Of a stretch of 16,615 nt of DNA, positions 6,465 through 13,268 are shown piece after piece. Every line of letters starts with the position of its first letter. The stretch's first letter is position 1. The translations under genes were made by a program, and so were the position numbers. The stretch covers positions 1-16,615 of the forward strand of contig CAYHGV010000065.1 of assembly GCA_964356135.1 (NCBI GenBank). The letters are read 5' to 3'. The stretch is from CAYHGV01 sp964356135. GTDB taxonomy: Bacteria > Hydrothermota > Tepidihabitantia > CAYHGV01. The notes below the pieces were generated by a model. It saw only the letters and a list, made by a program, of their open reading frames with translations. It was not told the DNA's origin and searched no databases.

Positions 6465-7334
6465 ATGATCCGGAGCATGACCGGCATCGGTCGAGCCGAA
6501 ACTTCGTTCGGTAAGAACCAACCTCGACTGAAAGTCGAAATCAGGTCGCTGAACCATAAATACGCCGAACTCTCCCTCAAGCTCCCCACCCTTTTGGTTC
6601 ACTTCGAAACCGACATACGAGAACTCATAAAAAACCGAATCAGCCGTGGGTATGTCCAGATGTCCTTGAGCGTCGATGAGGAGCCGCGGTTATCGTTATT
6701 AAGTATCGACCACGATTTACTCAAAAACTATCTTACGCTGCTCGAAGAGATAAAAAAACGTTACGATGCCGTCGGCCGGGTTGATATCAATACTCTGCTC
6801 CAGCTCCCCGGGGTACTTAAAATGGATAAGACCGAGCAGGTAATAACCAGTGCCAAGGTGCGGGCGGTGGTAAACCAGGCGCTTGAGCGACTGATTAAAA
6901 TGCGCGAGGCAGAGGGAAAAAATTTAGCCCACGATATGCTCAAGCGGGTACTCCATATCGAACGGCGTATCCGGTTGATCCGCAGTCGTATTCCCAAATC
7001 AACCCTGGAGAAACGGAAACGGTTGGGTGGAATTCTTAAAGGTTTGGAGCGTAAGCCGTATTCGCAACAGATTATGGAAGAGATCGCCGGCTACGTGGGA
7101 AAATTTGATATCGAAGAGGAGTGCGTCCGGCTGATAAACCATTGCCAGCTCTTCCACCGGACCCTGCGAGAACGTTCGGCGTCCGGTCGCAAGCTCAATT
7201 TCATTCTCCAGGAGATGCTCAAAGAAACTAACACCATTTCCGCCAAAGCGGGAGATACCTACATCGCCCATCAGACGGTTGCAATGAAAGAAGAAATCGA
7301 GCGGTTGCGCGAACAGGTTCAGAATATTGAATAG
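6465..7334 (+). CDS. yicC: YicC-family endoribonuclease
   Basis: YicC/YloC proteins are conserved bacterial RNases linked to stationary phase and RNA decay (family knowledge). This one has 289 residues, the normal length. The N-terminal signature MTGIGRAE follows two residues after the start, and the conserved C-terminal block GRKLNFILQEMLKETNTISAKA lies near residues 242-263. A long basic, helical middle section includes KRKRLGG. The ATG directly abuts the dtd stop, and GGAGG inside the end of dtd is its ribosome binding site. It overlaps gmk by 8 bases. The yicC-gmk-rpoZ-coaBC order is widespread in bacteria and supports the call. Confidence 0.93.
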   Translation: MIRSMTGIGRAETSFGKNQPRLKVEIRSLNHKYAELSLKLPTLLVHFETDIRELIKNRISRGYVQMSLSVDEEPRLSLLSIDHDLLKNYLTLLEEIKKRYDAVGRVDINTLLQLPGVLKMDKTEQVITSAKVRAVVNQALERLIKMREAEGKNLAHDMLKRVLHIERRIRLIRSRIPKSTLEKRKRLGGILKGLERKPYSQQIMEEIAGYVGKFDIEEECVRLINHCQLFHRTLRERSASGRKLNFILQEMLKETNTISAKAGDTYIAHQTVAMKEEIERLREQVQNIE

Positions 7335-7908
7335 AAAACCGTTTCCGATCGTAGTGAGCGCACCCTCGGGCGTCGGCAAGACCACGGTCTGTCGGCGGGT
7401 TGCGGCTCGCGATCAGCAGCTTTACTACTCGGTATCTGCCACCACCCGCCCCGGCCGCGTCGGCGAGCGCAATAAACGGGATTATTATTTTCTCTCCGAA
7501 GAAGAATTCAGACGTGAAATTCAAGCGGGTACCTTTTTAGAATATGCGCAGGTGTTCGGCTACTTTTACGGAACCCCGAAACAACGTTTCCTCAGTGCAC
7601 TCGCCGCGGGTTCCGATGTCATCATGGACGTAGACCTCGAAGGTAGCCGTTCAATCAAACAACTCTACCCTGATTGTGTGACAATCTTCCTAGCGCCTCC
7701 TTCCCGGGATTCGCTGCAGGCGAGACTCCGCAAGCGGGGCACCGATTCTCATACCGAAATTGAGAAGCGTTTGGCTCAGGCCCAAGCCGAGCTGGAGGCA
7801 AAAAACGAGTTCACCTATTCAGTCATTAACCAAAAAGTGGAGGTAGCGGTGGAGAATATCCTTGCAATTATCACTGCCGAACGATTAAAAACCGGAAGGT
7901 GGTTATGA
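7327..7908 (+). CDS. gmk: Guanylate kinase
   Basis: This enzyme phosphorylates GMP to GDP with ATP. The P-loop is SAPSGVGKTT (residues 11-20). It is followed by the GMP-binding segment SVSATTRPGRVGE and by DYYFLSEEEF, then FLEYAQVFGYFYGTP, where most guanylate kinases have GN before YGTP. The length of 193 residues is typical. The start appears to be TTG at 7327, inside the last codons of yicC (8-base overlap). The next alternative, a GTG, lies too close to the P-loop. The stop overlaps the rpoZ ATG as ATGA. Confidence 0.94.
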   Translation: MNRKPFPIVVSAPSGVGKTTVCRRVAARDQQLYYSVSATTRPGRVGERNKRDYYFLSEEEFRREIQAGTFLEYAQVFGYFYGTPKQRFLSALAAGSDVIMDVDLEGSRSIKQLYPDCVTIFLAPPSRDSLQARLRKRGTDSHTEIEKRLAQAQAELEAKNEFTYSVINQKVEVAVENILAIITAERLKTGRWL

Positions 7909-8132
7909 AGTACGTGCCGACGGAAAAGCTCTGGGAACGATTTAGCAATAAATACGAGGCGGTCATATTGGCAGCAGTGGAGGTGCGCCGGGTGATCGAG
8001 GCGATCCGGGATGGAAAAATCGAAATTAATGAGGATCCCTACCTCTATGCCATCAAGCATCTGCTGGCTGCGAAATCGCCGGAAAAGAAAACGGCGAAAA
8101 AGAAAACCACTGATGCGGCTCAAGAATCGTAA
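7905..8132 (+). CDS. rpoZ: RNA polymerase omega subunit
   Basis: A 75-residue protein in the canonical rpoZ slot between gmk and coaBC. The segment NKYEAVILAAVEVRRVIEAI aligns with the conserved omega helix (usually RFELVLLAAKRARQL), and DPYLYAIKHLLAAK matches the K-P-(x)-A-L-x-E-I-x-x-G region only loosely. The tail is Lys-rich (KKTAKKKTT). The protein is divergent, so position adds much to the call. The ATG at 7905 overlaps the gmk stop (ATGA), with GGAAGG just upstream; an in-frame GTG at 7899 is less likely. Omega helps assemble and stabilise the polymerase. The 3' end overlaps coaBC by 20 bases. Confidence 0.8.
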   Translation: MKYVPTEKLWERFSNKYEAVILAAVEVRRVIEAIRDGKIEINEDPYLYAIKHLLAAKSPEKKTAKKKTTDAAQES

Positions 8133-9297
8133 AATCGTCCTCGGCGTAACCGGCTCAATTGCGGCGTATAAGGCTTTAGACGTTACGCGCCGTTTAAAAA
8201 AAGAAGGCGCGGAGGTCTGGGTAGTGATGACGAAAAATGCCCAGGAATTTGTCTCGCCGCTCTCCTTCCAGACCATTGCCGCACATCCGGTTGCGGTAGG
8301 AAGTTTTGAGCCCTGCCTTGACCCGCTCCGGCATATCAATTTAGCCGAGGATTGTGACCTGGTCGCGATCGTGCCCGCAACCGCCAACATCATCAGCAAA
8401 TCGGCTTCCGGCATTGCCGATGACCTCCTCACGACGATTCTTTTGGCAACCAAAAAACCAAGAGTTCTTGCTCCGGCAATGCATGAGCATATGTGGCAGA
8501 ATCCGATCATCAAAGAAAATGTCTCCCGGTTACAGAAATTGGGTTTCACCGTTATTGAACCGGAGCGGGGAGAGCTTGCCAGCGGCACCATCGGCGAAGG
8601 CAGGCTCGCATCGGTCGAGACAATCGTCGCTCGTATCTCCTCGCTTTTGACCACCAAACGGAGCATGACCGGAACGGCCGTTATCGTTACTGCCGGCCGA
8701 ACCGAGGAACCGGTCGACCCGATCCGGGTTATCACCAATCGTTCCTCCGGTCGAATGGGTTTTGAGTTGGCGCAGGCGTTCAACAATCGGGGCGCGGAAG
8801 TGACGCTCGTCACCGGCAAAACCGGTTTGCAACCACCGGCCGGAATGAAAATTGAGCGGGTCTCGACCTCCCACGAAATGTTACAAGCAGTAACAAAGCA
8901 TCTGCCCAAAGCCCGGATCCTGGTCATGGCTGCTGCGGTCTCCGATTTTCGACCGGCAGCACCCGCCGCCACCAAAACCAAGGCAAAAACAGTACACCTG
9001 AAACTACAAAGAACCGAAGATATTTTGACGCGCGTTGCTAAAAGCACAACCAACAAAATCATTGTCGGTTTTTCATTAGAGACCGAGGATGGAATCGCGC
9101 GCGCACTCAAGAAACTCCAGCGCAAGCATTTAAACCTCGTTATTGCCAATCCGCTGGCGAGTTTAGAATCAGATACCAGTCAGGCGACCCTCGTCTTTCA
9201 AGACCGGACGGTCAAAGAACTACCACTGATGACGAAACAAGCGCTGGCTGAAGTTATCGTCACCGAAGTCGAAAAGCTCGTAGGAAATAATGGCTGA
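8113..9297 (+). CDS. coaBC: Bifunctional phosphopantothenoylcysteine decarboxylase / phosphopantothenate-cysteine ligase
   Basis: The fusion protein carries out two steps of CoA synthesis. The N-terminal CoaC flavoprotein (about 1-180) has GVTGSIAAYK, the catalytic His74 in RHINLAE, and PAMHEHMW (121-128). The C-terminal CoaB ligase (about 188-394) has TAGRTEEPVDPIRVITNRSSGRMG, AAAVSDFRP and VGFSLETED. Two substitutions stand out. The usual PxMNxxMW Asn is His124, a variant I also recall from actinobacterial proteins. The flap motif that normally reads LACG is LASG, with Ser157 at the position of the catalytic Cys of E. coli. I start it at the ATG at 8113, inside rpoZ (20-base overlap); a longer start would add a basic, non-homologous stretch read from rpoZ in another frame. 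The end overlaps dnaB by 8 bases. Confidence 0.93.
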   Translation: MRLKNRKIVLGVTGSIAAYKALDVTRRLKKEGAEVWVVMTKNAQEFVSPLSFQTIAAHPVAVGSFEPCLDPLRHINLAEDCDLVAIVPATANIISKSASGIADDLLTTILLATKKPRVLAPAMHEHMWQNPIIKENVSRLQKLGFTVIEPERGELASGTIGEGRLASVETIVARISSLLTTKRSMTGTAVIVTAGRTEEPVDPIRVITNRSSGRMGFELAQAFNNRGAEVTLVTGKTGLQPPAGMKIERVSTSHEMLQAVTKHLPKARILVMAAAVSDFRPAAPAATKTKAKTVHLKLQRTEDILTRVAKSTTNKIIVGFSLETEDGIARALKKLQRKHLNLVIANPLASLESDTSQATLVFQDRTVKELPLMTKQALAEVIVTEVEKLVGNNG

Positions 9298-10651
9298 AGA
9301 CCGACTACCACCCCAGGCATTAGAAGCGGAGGCGGCAGTCCTGGGCGCGATGCTTTTGGACGCGGATGCGGTGCCCAAAGTCTTAGAACTCCTCGATGCC
9401 TCCGCATTCTATTCGCAAGCCCATCGGAAAATCTACCAGGCGATTACCAATCTCTTTGAACGAAATGTGGTCGCGGATATGATTACCGTCGCCGATGAAC
9501 TTAAGCGCACAAAAGAACTAGAAAATGTCGGCGGTGCAACCTATCTCTCCGGTTTGGTCGAAAATATCCTTTCGACCGCTCAGGTCGAAGAGCACGCCAA
9601 GCTCGTCCTGGAAAAAGCTACCGGCCGTAAGCTCATTCAGACGACAACCCAGATTCTGCAGGAAAGCTACGATGCAACCATGCCCGCCGATGACATGTTG
9701 GACCGAGCCGAGCAACTCATCTTCCAGATTAAAGAGACCAAACTCCGTCGAGGCTTCATCCGGTTAGGAGAGATTCTGAATCCGGCCGTCAAAGAGATCG
9801 AAAAACGACATACCGAGCACCAGCGCCTGGTTACCGGCGTTGAAACTGGCTTGTTCGATTTAGATGAGAAAACGTCCGGGCTTCAGAAGGGTGAGTTCAT
9901 CATCGTTGCCGGCCGGCCTTCCATGGGAAAGACCGCGTTGGCTTTAAACATTGCCCGCCATAATGCGACCAAATACAACCTCCCGGTCGCAATCTTTTCT
10001 TTAGAAATGACGAAAGAAGCAATCGCCGAACGTCTCATCTGTGCCCAGGCGGGTATCCCGTTCAATAAATTGAGAAGTGGCAAGTTAGACCGGGGAGAAT
10101 GGACTCGACTCACGACTGCCTTGGGCCCTCTCTTTGAAGGACCAATCTATATTGATGATTCTGCCGCCATACCCATCCTGGAGGTAAAGGCAAAAGCCCG
10201 CCGGCTTCAAGCCGAGGCTCCTCTCAGTCTCGTCGTCATCGATTACATCCAGCTCATTCAGCCACCCCGCGGAGACCGAAGCCAGCGTAACCGGCAGCAG
10301 GAGATATCCGATATCTCGCAGGCATTAAAGGCGTTGGCGAAGGAATTAGCCGTCCCGGTGGTCGCAGTCTCCCAGCTTTCCCGTCTGCCGGAACGGCGCG
10401 AATCGAAAAAACCTGAACTTGCCGATTTGAGAGAATCGGGCGCACTGGAACAAGATGCCGATCTGGTGCTGCTCTTATTTCGTGAGTCGTTCTATCATCT
10501 GACCCCGGATAATGAGAGAGAAGCGGAGTTTAAGATTGCCAAGCAGCGGAACGGCCCGACGACCGACTGGCATAAAATTATCTTTCTGAATGAGTGTATG
10601 CGCTTTGAGAATTTGTCCTTCCAGGCCGAGCCGGAAGAAACACTATCATGA
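9290..10651 (+). CDS. dnaB: Replicative DNA helicase DnaB
   Basis: This is the hexameric ring helicase that unwinds DNA ahead of the replisome. The 453-residue protein begins with the N-terminal collar domain (LPPQALEAEAAVLGAMLLD, residues 6-24), has a linker near 150-180, then the RecA-like motor. Visible motor motifs are Walker A GRPSMGKT (208-215), the Walker B Asp318 in LVVIDYIQLI, and the ADLRESGALEQDADLVLLLFRE block near the C-terminus. No intein interrupts it. The ATG at 9290 lies within the end of coaBC (ATGGCTGA) with AGGA upstream. The stop overlaps the mlaE ATG (ATGA). Confidence 0.96.
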   Translation: MAEDRLPPQALEAEAAVLGAMLLDADAVPKVLELLDASAFYSQAHRKIYQAITNLFERNVVADMITVADELKRTKELENVGGATYLSGLVENILSTAQVEEHAKLVLEKATGRKLIQTTTQILQESYDATMPADDMLDRAEQLIFQIKETKLRRGFIRLGEILNPAVKEIEKRHTEHQRLVTGVETGLFDLDEKTSGLQKGEFIIVAGRPSMGKTALALNIARHNATKYNLPVAIFSLEMTKEAIAERLICAQAGIPFNKLRSGKLDRGEWTRLTTALGPLFEGPIYIDDSAAIPILEVKAKARRLQAEAPLSLVVIDYIQLIQPPRGDRSQRNRQQEISDISQALKALAKELAVPVVAVSQLSRLPERRESKKPELADLRESGALEQDADLVLLLFRESFYHLTPDNEREAEFKIAKQRNGPTTDWHKIIFLNECMRFENLSFQAEPEETLS

Positions 10652-11379
10652 TTAGCGGCATCGGACGATTTTTTCTATTTTTTCTCCGGGTCGTGAAAGG
10701 ATTCCCGTATATTTTCACCCATCCCCGGCTCTGGGTCCAACAGGTCTTCAAGTTAGGTACGTTATCATTGCCGATCGTCGGTTTCACCTCGATCTTTGTC
10801 GGCATTGTCACCGCCCTCCAGACCGCCTACCAGATGGAACGTGGTATCCCGGATTACTATATCGGGTCAACCGCCGCCCGCATCATCATGATTGAATTGG
10901 CGCCGGTAGTAATTTCTCTGGTTGTTGCCGGTCGGGTCGGTTCATTCATTGCCGCCGAAATCGGTACGATGCGGGTCACCGAACAGCTCGATGCCCTCGA
11001 GAGTCTGGCAATCGACCCGATAAAATACGTCTGCCTGCCCAAGATTCTCGCCGGAATCATCATTCTGCCGTTATTGGTGATCATCGCTGAGGCAATCGCG
11101 ATCGCAAGTGCGGGCGTTGCCACCAAGCCTCTGCTTGGTGTCGACATTGGAACTTTCATTTTCGGGGTACGCCGATTCTTTTATATCCGGGACTTGTTTG
11201 GTGGCTTATTAAAAACAATTTTTTTCGGTTTGATTGTTGCCCTGTCGGGAAGCTATTTCGGGATGCGCACGCGATTAGGCGCTGAGGGCGTCGGCCGCTC
11301 GACGACCTTAGCCGTCGTCAGTTCCTCTGCCAGTATTTTAGTATTCGACTTCTTAGTCGCCTTTTTTGTCTTCCGGTGA
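10648..11379 (+). CDS. mlaE: MlaE-type ABC transporter permease
   Basis: This is the inner-membrane permease of an MCE-type lipid transporter, which with MlaF and MlaD moves phospholipids between the membranes (family role). The 243-residue protein has several hydrophobic helices and the family motif EIGTMRVTEQLDALESL (about 108-124), followed near the C-terminus by AEGVGRSTTLAVVSSS and a final helix ending in VFFVFR-like residues. Its ATG overlaps the dnaB stop by four bases. In compact mla operons the ATPase follows directly. Here a 121-base spacer with an inverted repeat separates it from mlaF. Confidence 0.93.
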   Translation: MISGIGRFFLFFLRVVKGFPYIFTHPRLWVQQVFKLGTLSLPIVGFTSIFVGIVTALQTAYQMERGIPDYYIGSTAARIIMIELAPVVISLVVAGRVGSFIAAEIGTMRVTEQLDALESLAIDPIKYVCLPKILAGIIILPLLVIIAEAIAIASAGVATKPLLGVDIGTFIFGVRRFFYIRDLFGGLLKTIFFGLIVALSGSYFGMRTRLGAEGVGRSTTLAVVSSSASILVFDFLVAFFVFR

Positions 11380-11500
11380 TGGATACATTGAACCACAAAA
11401 CACACGAAGGACACAAAGAGAATTATTCATGGGAACACAAAATATCTTCCCTCGTCTTTGTGTGCTTTCTGACCTTTGTGGTTAAATTGGTTATATCCCA
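11380..11500. repeat. Imperfect inverted-repeat element between mlaE and mlaF
   Basis: Left arm 11391-11418 and right arm 11456-11483 are inverted copies that match at 22 of 28 positions. They share the outer AACCACAAA and the inner CACAAAG. The 37-base centre shows no gene. The arms carry short internal repeats of the ACACGAAGG kind. No strong Shine-Dalgarno sequence precedes mlaF at 11501; TTATAT (11491-11496) is a weak -10 candidate. Confidence 0.75.
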
Positions 11501-12188
11501 ATGATCGAGATAAAAAATCTCCATAAATCATTCGATTCCAAGCCGGTTCTCGCCGGCGTCGATGCGACGATTAAAGACCGGGAACGGGTAGTCATCCTTG
11601 GGCGGTCCGGTTCCGGCAAAACGGTATTATTGAAATGTATTATCGGGCTCTTAAAACCGGATCAGGGAGCAATCGTGGTCGACGGGATTGATATCGTTCG
11701 AACCAATCACCGGTCGCTCTTCCAGGTGCGCCGACGGATGGGGTTTGTCTTTCAAGGATCTGCCCTGTTGGATTCTTTGACGGTGGAAGGCAATATCGGT
11801 TTAGCCTTATCCGAACAGGGTTTAGTCAGTACCGCCATCCGAAAAATTATCGCCGAGAAACTCTCCCTGGTCGGATTGGAACAACGAGTTGCCTACCAGT
11901 ATCCCCAGGAACTCTCCGGTGGTCAGAAAAAACTTGTTGCCATAGCCCGCGCCATTGCCGTGCAACCGCACTATCTCTTTTATGATGAACCATCCACCGG
12001 CCTCGACCCCCATGTTCGGGATCAGATTATTGAACTGATTGTATCACTCGCTCTTCGATTCGCCATAACCTCGGTGATCGTTNNNNNNNNNNTTAGCCCG
12101 CAAGACCGGCGAGCGGCTCTTATTCTTGAAAACGGGAAGACTGCTCCTGCCCGAACATATCGAACGGATTGAGGATTTCTATGAGTGA
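11501..12188 (+). CDS. mlaF: MlaF-type ABC transporter ATPase, coding frame broken by assembly gap
   Basis: ATPase partner of MlaE. Visible motifs are Walker A GRSGSGKT (34-41), the Q-loop Gln85 in FVFQGSALLDSLTV, signature LSGGQ (138-142), Walker B YLFYDEPSTGLDP (158-170) and SVIV at 191-194. Ten N (12083-12092) then interrupt the gene. Reading straight through gives a non-homologous tail stopping at 12172. Reading TTA at 12093 as a codon gives LARKTGERLLFLKTGRL and then a tail ending in FYE, with stop TGA at 12186-12188. This fits MlaF family C-termini and overlaps mlaD by 8 bases (ATGAGTGA), like other junctions here. By alignment about five residues, including the switch-loop T-H-D, are missing. 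True length is probably near 230 residues. Confidence 0.9.
12083..12092. other. Assembly gap (10 N) inside mlaF
   Basis: Ten unknown bases interrupt mlaF exactly after a complete codon (Val194). The true gap length must be a multiple of three for the downstream frame to stay open. Family alignment suggests about 15 bases. The 10-N size is therefore nominal. Confidence 0.9.
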
Positions 12189-12945
12189 AAAGAAAATGGA
12201 GATTCTGGCTGGATTATTTGTATGTCTCGGCCTCTTCGTGTTAATTTTCGGCATCATCTGGTTAAAACAAGGGTCGTTGCTGAAACACAGTTATCGGGTG
12301 CCGGTCGTCTTTGGTGATGCCGGGGGGTTACGCATCGGCGACCCGGTCGATATCTCGGGCGTACGCAAAGGCAGGGTCGCAGGTATTACCTTACGCGCGC
12401 ACGATATTCTGGTAACCCTGGAAGTCGATAACGATGTTTTTTTGGCCGAAGATTCCAGATTTTCGATGCGCAACCTATCCTTGCTCTCGGGCGAGAAATA
12501 CATCAAGATTGAACTCGGGGCTTCCGACAAACCCTTCGATCCGAAAACACCATTCACCGGCGACTACTATGATGAATTCTCAATCGCGAACGTGGTCAAT
12601 GCCTTAAAAAAGATTAATGACCTCTTAGCCCAAATCGATGTCCGGTCTATTACCCAAAAGGTCGACAGTGGAATCGGCGCGGTCTTTGAAAGTTCAAAAA
12701 AAAGCTTGCAGGTGCTGGAGAACCGGAGCTCGGACATCAGCCAGCTTATCATCAATTTAGAACGGATTTCGACTAATCTCGATACCCTCGTTACCGCCAT
12801 CAAGAATCAACAGGGGACCCTCGGCCGACTGATCTTTGATGACAAACCCTATAATGAAATACTCAGCACCAACGCCGAGCTGAAATCGCTCATTAAGGAC
12901 ATACAAACCCACCCCGAGCGCTATTTTAAAATCAAGGTCTTTTAG
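12181..12945 (+). CDS. mlaD: MlaD-type MCE-domain lipid-transport protein
   Basis: This is the substrate-binding component of an MCE transporter, anchored in the inner membrane and forming rings in the periplasm (family knowledge). The 254-residue protein has one N-terminal transmembrane helix (about 8-28) and the MCE domain (about 38-113) with VVFGDAGGLRIGDPVDISGV and, at its end, SGEKYIKIELG. A helical, probably coiled-coil region follows (about 130-210), then a tail ending in TLGRLIFDDKPYNE and HPERYFKIKVF. The ATG at 12181 has GAGG upstream and overlaps the restored mlaF stop by 8 bases. An in-frame TTG at 12169 is not needed. The longer helical tail suggests a periplasm-spanning type rather than a minimal MlaD. 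Confidence 0.92.
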   Translation: MSEKKMEILAGLFVCLGLFVLIFGIIWLKQGSLLKHSYRVPVVFGDAGGLRIGDPVDISGVRKGRVAGITLRAHDILVTLEVDNDVFLAEDSRFSMRNLSLLSGEKYIKIELGASDKPFDPKTPFTGDYYDEFSIANVVNALKKINDLLAQIDVRSITQKVDSGIGAVFESSKKSLQVLENRSSDISQLIINLERISTNLDTLVTAIKNQQGTLGRLIFDDKPYNEILSTNAELKSLIKDIQTHPERYFKIKVF

Positions 12946-13038
12946 ATGAATCATAAACGAATTGGCCGAATGACAGCGAATTTCTCGAATAATATTGATT
13001 TCCCTACATTCAACCGACCCTTTGCGTTTCGTGTTATT

Positions 13039-13237
13039 GATTTCGCTTCGCTCAATCTATGCTTCGCATTTGATTTCGCTTCGCTCAATCTATGCTTCGC
13101 ATTTGATTTCGCTTCGCTCAATCTNNNNNNNNNNNNNNNNNNNNNNNNNNNNNNNNNNNNNNNNNNNNNNNNNNNNNNNNNNNNNNNNNNNNNNNNNNNN
13201 NNNNNNNNNNNNNNNNNNNNNNNNATGCTTCGCATTT
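13039..13237. repeat. 33-bp minisatellite interrupted by assembly gap
   Basis: Identical 33-base units begin at 13039, 13072 and 13105. The third is cut by the N run after 20 bases, and the sequence resumes at 13225 with the last 13 bases of a unit. The array therefore spans the gap and its copy number is unknown. Each unit contains ATGC-TTC-GCAT. With the flanking AATC and the GATT of the next unit it makes a hairpin of 8 pairs with a small internal loop. The 33-base period keeps all frames open, but no start, codon bias or homology supports a protein. Confidence 0.9.
13125..13224. other. Assembly gap (100 N)
   Basis: Exactly 100 N, a common placeholder for a gap of unknown size, placed inside the 33-bp tandem repeat. 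The assembler probably failed on the repeat. Confidence 0.95.
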
Positions 13238-13268
13238 CGGTATCATTCGATTCATTCGTACAGGTGAC

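Larger units (their letters stand above)
12958..13258. repeat. Inverted arms of CGAAT-type microrepeats flanking the minisatellite
   Basis: Left 12958-12983 and right 13233-13258 match in inverted orientation at 18 of 26 positions, including CGAAT and CGAATGA spaced alike. The arrangement resembles the elements at 5914-6000 and 11391-11483, but here a tandem repeat fills the centre. Confidence 0.5.
12946..13268. other. 323-base spacer between mlaD and radA with minisatellite and gap
   Basis: No credible gene is present. Reading frames that cross the region are short and repeat-derived. The spacer contains a left arm of CGAAT-type microrepeats (12958-12983), a 33-bp tandem repeat (from 13039), a 100-base run of N (13125-13224), the end of one repeat unit (13225-13237) and an inverted right arm (13233-13258). 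The radA ribosome binding site AGGTG lies just before its ATG. Confidence 0.7.

Noticed and set aside
8011..8112. N-terminal extension of coaBC into rpoZ
   Set aside because: The extra 34 residues are basic out-of-frame rpoZ sequence; CoaC proteins start just before the GVTGSIAAYK motif.
7815..9149. 444-codon minus-strand frame opposite coaBC
   Set aside because: Long but antisense to a clear CoaBC coding sequence; the translation is Ser/Arg/Val-rich shadow sequence without motifs.
12093..12172. MlaF C-terminus ending at 12172 in the frame read through the N run
   Set aside because: The tail does not resemble the ABC ATPase family, while another frame gives a matching C-terminus ending at 12188.
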